6,188 nt of DNA, from NCBI GenBank assembly GCA_007116605.1, contig SKID01000362.1, positions 1 through 6,188 of the forward strand, read 5' to 3'. Within the stretch, counting starts at the first letter, position 1. Every line of letters starts with the position of its first letter. The translations under genes were made by a program, and so were the position numbers. The notes below the pieces were generated by a model. The model searched no databases. It was given only the letters and a program-made list of their open reading frames with translations, and was not told the DNA's origin. Source of the DNA: Tissierellia bacterium (GTDB lineage: Bacteria; Bacillota; Clostridia; Tissierellales; Dethiosulfatibacteraceae). This document shows positions 1 through 5,260 of the stretch, in pieces.

Positions 1-140
1 ACTTAGAAGACAACCCAGAGCTGATTAATGAAGATGCTTTTGAAAACTGGATTATAAAAATAAAAATTTCAGACGAAGGAGAACTTGAAAGCTTATTAAA
101 CGCTAAGCAGTATGAGGCTATGATAGAAGAGGAGGCATAA
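1..140 (+). CDS. gcvH: Glycine cleavage system H protein, C-terminal part (5' end outside window)
   Basis: This is the 3' end of a gene that starts before the window. The frame from base 3 reads 45 codons to a TAA at 138-140. The peptide begins LEDNPELINEDAFENWIIKI and continues through an acidic stretch to LLNAKQYEAMIEEEA. The NPELIN block followed by W-[IL]-I-K-[IV] and a closing LL-x(3)-Y-E-x-[ML]-I-x-E-E is typical of the H protein C-terminus. H protein is the lipoyl-carrying shuttle of the cytosolic glycine cleavage complex, taking the aminomethyl group from P protein to T protein. The lipoylated lysine lies upstream and cannot be checked. The stop is one base from the gcvPA start, so the two are co-transcribed, and the gcvH end carries the gcvPA ribosome binding site. 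Identification is firm from the motif and context. Confidence 0.93.
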   Translation, partial: LEDNPELINEDAFENWIIKIKISDEGELESLLNAKQYEAMIEEEA

Positions 141-141
141 A

Positions 142-1485
142 ATGAATAAATATGTTCCTTTAACTTTAGAAGAACAAGATTATATGCTTAACAAAATTGG
201 TGTAGATTCGATAGATGACTTGTTTAGTGATATCCCTTTAAATATTAAACGTCAAGACCCACTAAAAATTAATGAGAGCATGAGTGAAATTGAAGTGCGC
301 CAGTGGATGAAAAAGCTAAGTGATAAAAACGCTAATTTAGAAGACTATACAAGCTTTTTAGGGGCAGGATCTTACGATCACTATATTCCATCAATCGTTA
401 GGCATATTGCATCCAGATCAGAATTTTACACTTCATACACGCCCTATCAACCGGAAATCAGCCAAGGAACATTGCAATATATTTTTGAGTTTCAAAGCAT
501 GATGGCAGAGCTCACAGGAATGGATGTTATCAATGCATCTATGTATGATGGTGCTACAGCTACTGCTGAAGGGGCTATGATGGCAGTGCGTTCAGTGAAT
601 CGTAATAAGATTATAGCATCAGGCACAATGAATCCTGAAATTCTCAAAGTATTAGAAACCTACTGCCATTTTCGAGAAATTGAACTGGAAATCATTCCTG
701 TTAAAAATGGGAAAACAGATTTTGAATATTTTAATCAGATGAATCAAGATGTTGCAGCTGTTATTGTCCAGAATCCAAACTTTTATGGCATTATTGAAGA
801 AATGGATGAGATAGTTGTCAAAGCACATGAAAACAAAAGCTTAGTCGTGATGAATGTAGATCCCATAAGTTTAGGTCTAATCAAGTCACCTGGTGAGTAT
901 GGAGCGGATATTGTGGTGGGAGAAGGACAAAGTCTAGGAATTCCCCAAAGCTTTGGAGGTCCTTACTTGGGGTTTATTGGTGCAACACAAAAATTAATGC
1001 GAAAAATGCCAGGAAGAATATGTGGTTTAACGGAAGATATCGAGGGTAAACGAGGATTTGTGTTGACCTTGCAAGCTCGAGAACAACATATTCGAAGAGA
1101 AAAGGCTACCTCAAATATTTGTTCAAATCAAAGTTTATGCTCATTGATGGCTGTGGTTTATTTATCAACTATGGGAAAATCAGGCATTAAGGAAGTGGCT
1201 GAGCAATGTATTACCAAGGCTAACTATGCAATGAACACATTGATTGAGACAGGATTATTTAAAAAAGCATTTGACGGACCCATTTTTAAAGAGTTCACTT
1301 TAGTCAGTTCTATAGATCCGAAGGTCATCAATGAAGCGTTGCTTAACAATCAAATGATAGGCCCACTTTCGCTAGGAAAATATGGAGATGATTTGAGTCA
1401 TCACGTGATTTTTGCCATTACTGAAAAAAGAAGTAAGCAAGAAATTGATGCGATGGTTCAAGTCATTAGGGAGGTGGCAAAATGA
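142..1485 (+). CDS. gcvPA: Glycine dehydrogenase (decarboxylating) subunit 1, P protein alpha chain
   Basis: The 447-residue N-terminal-type half of the split glycine decarboxylase. With GcvPB it forms the PLP-dependent P protein, which decarboxylates glycine and loads the aminomethyl group on the H-protein lipoate in the cytosol. Recognisable blocks are FLGAGSYDHYIPSIVRHI (72-89), the YTPYQPEISQGTLQ segment (99-112), the glycine-rich VVGEGQSLGIPQSFGGPYLG (258-277), MPGRI (289-293), and the family signature LTLQAREQHIRREKATSNIC (308-327). The length matches the roughly 440-450 residues usual for this subunit. As expected, the PLP-binding lysine is in GcvPB rather than here. The start at 142 is supported by GAGGAGG at 129-135 with a 6-base spacer. 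The gene follows gcvH by one base and overlaps gcvPB by ATGA, which indicates translational coupling. No frameshift or missing block is seen. Confidence 0.97.
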   Translation: MNKYVPLTLEEQDYMLNKIGVDSIDDLFSDIPLNIKRQDPLKINESMSEIEVRQWMKKLSDKNANLEDYTSFLGAGSYDHYIPSIVRHIASRSEFYTSYTPYQPEISQGTLQYIFEFQSMMAELTGMDVINASMYDGATATAEGAMMAVRSVNRNKIIASGTMNPEILKVLETYCHFREIELEIIPVKNGKTDFEYFNQMNQDVAAVIVQNPNFYGIIEEMDEIVVKAHENKSLVVMNVDPISLGLIKSPGEYGADIVVGEGQSLGIPQSFGGPYLGFIGATQKLMRKMPGRICGLTEDIEGKRGFVLTLQAREQHIRREKATSNICSNQSLCSLMAVVYLSTMGKSGIKEVAEQCITKANYAMNTLIETGLFKKAFDGPIFKEFTLVSSIDPKVINEALLNNQMIGPLSLGKYGDDLSHHVIFAITEKRSKQEIDAMVQVIREVAK

Positions 1486-2927
1486 GACATGGAAATCAGT
1501 TAATTATTGAGCTTTCAAAAGAAGGAAGAAAAGGCTACTCATTACCTAAAAACGATATAGAAAATTTATCTGCAGATGAATTAATACCAGAAAAAATGAA
1601 AAGAAATACTCAACCTGATCTCCCTGAAGTGTATGAAGTTGACGTGATTAGACATTACACCAATTTATCTAATAAAAACTATGGTGTAGATACGGGTTTC
1701 TATCCCTTAGGTTCTTGTACGATGAAATATAATCCAAAAATTAACGAAGATATGGCAGCACTTGATGGTTTTTCAAAAACTCATCCCTATCAACCCCTAT
1801 CGACAGTACAAGGGTCTTTGGAATTGTTACATGATTTAGGACTGAAACTCTCTGAAATTACTGGTATGGCTTCATTTTCATTACAACCAGCAGCAGGTGC
1901 TCAAGGAGAGTTAGTAGGATTAATGATTATTAAAAAATATCATGAAGAACGTAAAGATTTCAAAAGAAAAAAAATTATTGTTCCCGATTCTGCCCATGGA
2001 ACTAACCCAGCCAGTGCTACAGCTGTAGGCTATGATATTATTGAAGTGAAGTCAGATAAAGATGGCGGAGTAGATATTGAAGCATTAAAAAATGCATTGG
2101 ATGATGAGGTGGCAGGATTGATGCTAACCAATCCATCCACATTAGGTCTTTTTGAGAAAAACATTACAGAAGTCTCTCGATTAGTGCACGAAGCAGGAGG
2201 CTTAGTCTATTATGATGGGGCAAATTTAAATGCGATTATGGGCATTTGTAGACCAGGAGATATGGGCTTTGATATCGTTCATCTCAATCTACACAAGACT
2301 TTTACTACACCTCATGGCGGTGGCGGCCCTGGAGCAGGACCTGTAGGTGTCAGAGAAGATTTAGTAGAGTACTTGCCAGTTCCCATTATTGAAAAGAAAG
2401 ATAATCTGTATTGGTTAAATGATGAAAAACCAAAGTCCATCGGTAGAGTGATGCACTTTTATGGACAGTTTGGCGTACTCGTTCGAGCCTATACTTATAT
2501 TTTGACCATGGGAGCAGAAGGCTTAAGAAGAGTGAGTGAAGCAGCTGTTTTAAACGCCAACTATTTACAAAGTCAATTAAAAGAACACTTTCACTTGCCA
2601 GTGGATGCATTTTGTAAACATGAATTTGTACTAAATGGTACAGATGGTTTGTCAGACGTGCGAACATTAGATATTGCAAAAAGAATGTTAGACTACGGGA
2701 TTCATCCACCAACAGTCTATTTTCCATTGATTATTGACGAAGCTTTGATGATAGAACCTACAGAAACAGAATCCCTAGAAACCCTTGATCAGTTTGTCCA
2801 AGTGATGCTTAAAATAAAAAAAGAGATGGAAGAAAATCCTGAGTTACTCAAGCAAGCGCCTATCAGTACAGTGGTTAGAAGACTCGATGAGGTCAAAGCT
2901 GCTAGAAAACCTGTAGTGAAGTGGTAA
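1482..2927 (+). CDS. gcvPB: Glycine dehydrogenase (decarboxylating) subunit 2, P protein beta chain
   Basis: The 481-residue C-terminal-type half of the split P protein, which carries the PLP site. Motifs in order are FYPLGSCTMKYNPKIN (73-88), the active-site entrance HPYQP (101-105), LQPAAGAQGE (134-143), DSAHGTNPASA (169-179), and HLNLHKTFTTPHGGGGPG (267-284). In that last block Lys272 is the expected Schiff-base lysine, followed by the glycine-rich loop. The length is normal for the family, near 480-490. The start is set by AGGGAGGT at 1468-1475, 6 bases before the ATG, which overlaps the gcvPA stop as ATGA. No further same-strand gene follows closely. The next 80 bases lead to a strong terminator, so this is the last gene of the operon. 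With GcvPA, GcvH and a T protein presumably upstream, it would cleave glycine, or make it when the complex runs in reverse. Confidence 0.97.
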   Translation: MRHGNQLIIELSKEGRKGYSLPKNDIENLSADELIPEKMKRNTQPDLPEVYEVDVIRHYTNLSNKNYGVDTGFYPLGSCTMKYNPKINEDMAALDGFSKTHPYQPLSTVQGSLELLHDLGLKLSEITGMASFSLQPAAGAQGELVGLMIIKKYHEERKDFKRKKIIVPDSAHGTNPASATAVGYDIIEVKSDKDGGVDIEALKNALDDEVAGLMLTNPSTLGLFEKNITEVSRLVHEAGGLVYYDGANLNAIMGICRPGDMGFDIVHLNLHKTFTTPHGGGGPGAGPVGVREDLVEYLPVPIIEKKDNLYWLNDEKPKSIGRVMHFYGQFGVLVRAYTYILTMGAEGLRRVSEAAVLNANYLQSQLKEHFHLPVDAFCKHEFVLNGTDGLSDVRTLDIAKRMLDYGIHPPTVYFPLIIDEALMIEPTETESLETLDQFVQVMLKIKKEMEENPELLKQAPISTVVRRLDEVKAARKPVVKW

Positions 2928-2958
2928 GAGCAAGAATCCATCATCTATACTCCCTTGA

Positions 2959-2990
2959 AGGATCAAGTGCATCCTAGAACGACTTAGGAT
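2959..2990. repeat. Two mutually exclusive small hairpins after gcvPB
   Basis: In the 79 bases between the gcvPB stop and the terminator, ATCCT at 2971-2975 can pair upstream with AGGAT at 2959-2963 (7-base loop) or downstream with AGGAT at 2986-2990. The downstream form extends to about 7 pairs with a 6-base loop (ATCCTAG/TTAGGAT with one G-U). No T-run follows, so this is not a terminator by itself. It may be a 3' UTR structure or chance. No coding potential is evident in this stretch. Confidence 0.3.
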
Positions 2991-3006
2991 AATAGACGAA
3001 TCAGCG

Positions 3007-3054
3007 AAAGGGACACAGAAACGGAAAACTGTTCTGTGTCCCTTTCCCTTTTTT
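3007..3054 (+). terminator. Rho-independent terminator of the gcv operon, REP-like hairpin
   Basis: A perfect 14-pair stem is formed by AAAGGGACACAGAA (3007-3020) and its exact complement at 3032-3045. Three further pairs (CGG/CTG with one G-U) sit past a bulged A and close an AAAA loop. CCC and then six T (3049-3054) follow, continuing as ATTATT. It lies 80 bases after gcvPB and before the racemase promoter, so it should end the gcv transcript. The A-run on the left arm is short, so it works best in the + direction. The GGGACA...TGTCCC arms resemble dispersed REP-type hairpins seen in Firmicutes genomes, so it may be a repeat recruited as a terminator (inference). Confidence 0.85.
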
Positions 3055-3149
3055 ATTATTGTGTTGGAAAATGTCCTGCTTGTGCACTGTGTCACATCAT
3101 CACCACTCAGTAACAATTAAGTTGATTTGAGTTTATAACACATTAAAGC

Positions 3150-3177
3150 TTGTCAAGTAAAAAAAACCTGTTATAAT
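3150..3177 (+). promoter_or_regulatory. Sigma-A type promoter of the racemase gene
   Basis: A -35 box TTGTCA (3150-3155) is followed, after a 16-base A-rich spacer, by a perfect -10 box TATAAT (3172-3177). The -10 is preceded by TGT, an extended -10. Transcription should begin near 3184, giving a leader of about 40 bases that ends in the ribosome binding site GGAGGT (3215-3220). An inverted repeat, TTATAACA at 3133-3140 and TGTTATAA at 3169-3176, flanks the -35 and covers the -10. The core CTGTTATAATGTAAGTG (3168-3184) matches the deacylase promoter at 15 of 17 positions. The leader also carries ATAGCAGAATA (3195-3205). Confidence 0.8.
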
Positions 3178-3224
3178 GTAAGTGATTATGCAATATAGCA
3201 GAATAAAAATACGCGGAGGTTTTA

Positions 3225-3920
3225 ATGAAAATAATAGGTGTCATAGGTGGCATGGGTCCTCTGGCGACAGCGGATTTGTTTAAAAAAATCATTGCTTTTA
3301 CACAAGCAGAAACAGATCAAGAACACATGCATGTAATAATTGATAACAACACAAATATTTTAGATAGGACAGCGTATATTCTAGGGCGGGGTGAAAGTCC
3401 TTTAGAAGAAATGAAGAAATCGGTTCACAGGCTAGAGCAAGCTGGAGCATCAGTTTTTATCATGCCATGTAATACAGCACATTTTTTCTATGATGATCTT
3501 AGTCAAACGACAAAGGGTATTTTCTTGAGTATGCTTGAAGAAACTGCAAAACATCTTGATGAAAATTATAAAGGTAAAAAAGTAGGTTTATTAGCAACAG
3601 ATGGCACAATTTCCTCAAAGATTTACGAGAAACATTTGGCGAAATATGGTATAGAAATGACTTATCCTAAGCAAAATCAAGCTTATGTCATGGAATTTAT
3701 CTATGAGGGTATTAAAAAAGGCAATTATGATATTGGGATGGAGCGATTAAATCTAGCCATCGATGAAATGGCTAAAGAAGGAGCAGAAATCTTTATTTTA
3801 GGGTGTACAGAGTTTTCGTCAGCAACCTATATTTATACATTTGATTCTCGATGTATTGACCCTATGGATATATTAGCAAAACGGGCGATTCTGGAAGCTG
3901 GTGGAAAGGTTAAACAATAG
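3225..3920 (+). CDS. Aspartate/glutamate racemase family protein (probable aspartate racemase)
   Basis: A 231-residue cytosolic, cofactor-independent racemase of the Asp/Glu/hydantoin racemase superfamily. The N-terminus IGVIGGMGPLATADLF (4-19) has the GGMGP-x-AT signature of aspartate racemases. The two catalytic cysteines are visible as Cys82 in MPCNTAHFF (80-88) and Cys194 in ILGCTEFS (191-198), each in its usual half of the two-domain fold. Length is normal (about 230-245). Substrate specificity cannot be read with certainty: D/L-aspartate is most likely, and glutamate or a broad range is possible. The start is supported by GGAGGT at 3215-3220, 4 bases before the ATG. It is a single-gene unit with its own promoter, ending at a shared bidirectional terminator. 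Convergence with an IclR gene and a nearby N-acyl-D-amino-acid deacylase suggests D-amino-acid catabolism rather than cell wall supply (inference). Confidence 0.9.
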   Translation: MKIIGVIGGMGPLATADLFKKIIAFTQAETDQEHMHVIIDNNTNILDRTAYILGRGESPLEEMKKSVHRLEQAGASVFIMPCNTAHFFYDDLSQTTKGIFLSMLEETAKHLDENYKGKKVGLLATDGTISSKIYEKHLAKYGIEMTYPKQNQAYVMEFIYEGIKKGNYDIGMERLNLAIDEMAKEGAEIFILGCTEFSSATYIYTFDSRCIDPMDILAKRAILEAGGKVKQ

Positions 3921-4047
3921 TCCGACTGATATGATCACTTAGGGTGTCAAGACGAGCTTTTCTATCTTATAACAAGTTACTGAATGGTGTCTGATAAGTT
4001 TCAGATATTGATAAAACACCACTGTACCCAAGAATGTTGCTGAAATC

Positions 4048-4087
4048 AAAAAACTTGCTGAACACAATGTGTTGCAGCAAGTTTTTT
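4048..4087. terminator. Shared bidirectional terminator between racemase and IclR genes
   Basis: A6 (4048-4053), then stem CTTGCTG (4054-4060) paired with CAGCAAG (4075-4081), then T6 (4082-4087). The stem is extended inward by AACAC/GTGTT past a bulged G, with an AAT loop, for about 12 pairs. Because the flanks are A6 and T6 it reads as an intrinsic terminator on both strands, serving the convergent genes. Its last two T bases are part of the IclR stop codon, TTA on + at 4086-4088, so the gene ends inside the terminator. Confidence 0.88.
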
Positions 4088-4856
4088 ATTGTCCGGCAAT
4101 GATGGTGTTTATGGCTGATGTGCGTTTAATAACATCTTTTACCAATAAATCTTTCATTGAATCCTGATAGCGATATGTTGGCATGGAGATGCTGAGACAA
4201 GCAAAGATACGCCGATCTTTTTTGAAAATAGGAGCACAAAATGTAATGGTATCTAAGTCAACCTCACTATTAGAGACAGAATAGCCTTGGCGTCTGATTT
4301 GAAGAATCTCTTTTTTGATGGCCTCTTTATCAATGACCGTGTTTTTATTATAAGGTCTCAGTTCAACATGATTTAAATAATTTTCAATGAAGTCATCTGT
4401 AGTAAATGCCAAAAGTGCTTTAGAAGTCGCTCCTGCATACAAGGGCATATAGCTACCTACCACACTTGTCAATTTAATGGGATGATCACTTTCGGCTTTA
4501 TGGATGCAACGTGCGTGTTCGTGCTCAAGAATGGTTAAAGTGACCGTTTCATTAAAAATATCCCTCATTTCAACCATTTCAGGTTCTGCAATGGCAATCA
4601 AGTTGTCTTTAATGCTAATTAAGTTCTCAAAGCCCATTAAACCATAGCCAATACTATATCTTTTTGTGTAATCATCTTGAATCAACCAACCCTCATAAAT
4701 GAGGGTTTTAATAATTCGATGGACGGTTGTTTTTGCCAATCCTGTTTTTTGACAGAGTTCATTTAGGCTATAAGTCTTGTTGTCTTCTGAAAAACTTTCT
4801 AGTATTCTAATCGCTTTCTGTAATACTGCAATTAAATCATTTTCATTCATTACCAT
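4086..4856 (-). CDS. IclR-family transcriptional regulator
   Basis: A 256-residue DNA-binding regulator of normal length for the IclR family (about 240-280). Residues 9-75 form the winged helix-turn-helix: AIRILESF, then SLNELCQKTGLAKTTVHRII (30-49) with the recognition helix, then EGWL and the wing to YSIGYGL. Residues 80-252 are the GAF-like effector domain, with MPLYAGATSKALLAF (137-151), RRQGYSVSNSEVD (188-200) and CAPIFKKDRRIFACLSISMP (207-226). The GATSKALLAF stretch corresponds to the family's usual A-x-GKA-x-LAF block. The start at 4856 is favoured over the ATG two codons later because GAGG lies 6 bases upstream. It is divergent from the amidohydrolase across 404 bases, the classic layout for local control, often of the neighbour and itself. 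The ligand is unknown. An N-acyl or D-amino acid is a guess from context. Confidence 0.93.
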   Translation of the reverse strand: MVMNENDLIAVLQKAIRILESFSEDNKTYSLNELCQKTGLAKTTVHRIIKTLIYEGWLIQDDYTKRYSIGYGLMGFENLISIKDNLIAIAEPEMVEMRDIFNETVTLTILEHEHARCIHKAESDHPIKLTSVVGSYMPLYAGATSKALLAFTTDDFIENYLNHVELRPYNKNTVIDKEAIKKEILQIRRQGYSVSNSEVDLDTITFCAPIFKKDRRIFACLSISMPTYRYQDSMKDLLVKDVIKRTSAINTIIAGQ

Positions 4857-4882
4857 AGTTAACCTCTATTTTTTCGTCTATA

Positions 4883-4907
4883 GTTACCAGATGAATTATC
4901 TGATAAC
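4883..4907. promoter_or_regulatory. Inverted repeat upstream of the IclR start, possible autoregulatory operator
   Basis: GTTACCAGAT (4883-4892) and ATCTGATAAC (4898-4907) are 10-base arms that match as an inverted repeat with a single mismatch, around a 5-base centre GAATT. The repeat sits 26 bases upstream of the IclR start codon, inside the leader if the promoter below is right. The size and symmetry suit a dimeric regulator site, so autoregulation by the IclR protein is plausible. A transcript hairpin is the alternative. There is no T-run on the - strand directly after it, so it is not an obvious terminator. Confidence 0.5.
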
Positions 4908-4958
4908 GTTAAACGCCTTCATTTTTTGATTCATAGATCAAAAGGTGTGGATGTGTAA

Positions 4959-4986
4959 AATATACAGACAATATTGTTCTTTTGAA
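4959..4986 (-). promoter_or_regulatory. Candidate promoter of the IclR gene
   Basis: Read on the - strand, TTCAAA (4986-4981) is followed after 16 bases by TATATT (4964-4959), preceded by TG. The leader would be about 95 bases. The spacer holds the palindrome ACAATATTGT (4968-4977). A competing -10, a perfect TATAAT on the - strand at 5012-5007, has no good -35. The choice is uncertain because the region is so A/T-rich. Confidence 0.4.
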
Positions 4987-5177
4987 GTTGTTTTCTGAAT
5001 AGATTCATTATAAATACTATCATAAATAAAAAAATGTGTAAATATGTATTTTTTTAAATGAAACTAATTATCAAAAAACATATATTATCATGCAAGGCAA
5101 AGACTTTATAAATGTTTATTTTCTAAGGTAAAAATGCAAATACATGTATGTTTCGTAATAAATAATAAAAAAATACC

Positions 5178-5206
5178 TTGTAATTTTGACTTAACACTGG
5201 TATAAT
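5178..5206 (+). promoter_or_regulatory. Extended -10 promoter of the amidohydrolase gene
   Basis: TTGTAA (5178-5183), a 17-base spacer, then a perfect TATAAT (5201-5206) preceded by TGG, giving an extended -10. The start of transcription is expected near 5213, leaving a leader of about 48 bases that ends in GAGGAG (5249-5254), 6 bases before the ATG. The 17 bases 5197-5213 match the racemase promoter (3168-3184) at 15 positions, including the downstream TAAGTG. Confidence 0.8.
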
Positions 5207-5212
5207 TTAAGT

Positions 5213-5240
5213 GGAACAGAATACCGGATAGCGGAACAAA
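5213..5240 (+). promoter_or_regulatory. Candidate operator in the amidohydrolase leader
   Basis: Just after the predicted transcription start there are two direct repeats, GGAACAGA (5213-5220) and GGAACAAA (5233-5240), 20 bases apart, close to two helical turns. Between them lies the imperfect palindrome TACCG-N5-CGGAA (5222-5236), whose TnCCG-N5-CGGnA symmetry resembles sites bound by some IclR regulators (from memory, not checked). Binding here would block elongation or promoter clearance. ATAGCGGAACA (5228-5238) recurs in the racemase leader as ATAGCAGAATA. Which of these elements, if any, is bound cannot be told from sequence. Confidence 0.45.
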
Positions 5241-5260
5241 ATCAAAGCGAGGAGAACAAT

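Larger units (their letters stand above)
4857..5260. other. AT-rich divergent control region (404 bases, no gene)
   Basis: No open reading frame with a start, ribosome binding site and recognisable product is seen here on either strand. Base composition is strikingly A/T-rich, especially 4995-5175, with several A and T runs that could bend DNA. Short palindromes are ACAATATTGT (4968-4977) and ATACATGTAT (5140-5149), plus the longer repeat at 4883-4907. Likely promoters point left for the IclR gene and right for the amidohydrolase. About 190 bases between the two promoters (4987-5177) have no assigned function and could hold activator sites. No riboswitch or tRNA was recognised. Confidence 0.7.

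Noticed and set aside
2386..2727. 113-codon open frame on the - strand inside gcvPB
   Set aside because: It lies wholly inside a well-conserved gene on the other strand, its peptide shows no recognisable motif, and it has no promoter or convincing ribosome binding site.
2844..3116. 90-codon open frame on the - strand across the gcvPB end and terminator
   Set aside because: It crosses the terminator hairpin, its peptide is serine-rich and low in family signal, and nothing around it supports translation.
2928..3224. Glycine riboswitch or other leader RNA near the gcv genes
   Set aside because: No conserved aptamer core was recognised. A riboswitch for this operon would be expected upstream of gcvT, outside the window.
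4019..4085. Short + strand frame reading TTVPKNVAEIKKLAEHN between the racemase and IclR genes
   Set aside because: It looks protein-like and could be a gene remnant, but it has no start codon or ribosome binding site, is stopped just upstream, and mostly overlaps the terminator. The GTTGCTGAA/CTTGCTGAA repetition gives the impression of helical protein.
4901..4914. Possible catabolite-responsive (cre) site TGATAACGTTAAAC
   Set aside because: It fits the cre pattern TGWNANCGNTNWCA at 8 of the 10 constrained positions, but the final conserved CA is missing, and it partly overlaps the stronger inverted repeat at 4883-4907.
4989..5003. Possible CodY box TGTTTTCTGAATAGA
   Set aside because: Only 10 of 15 bases match the AATTTTCWGAAAATT consensus, which is easily reached by chance in such A/T-rich DNA.
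4857..5260. CRISPR array, insertion sequence ends or attachment site in the long intergenic region
   Set aside because: There are no regularly spaced repeats, no transposase fragment, no terminal inverted repeats with target duplication, and no tRNA.
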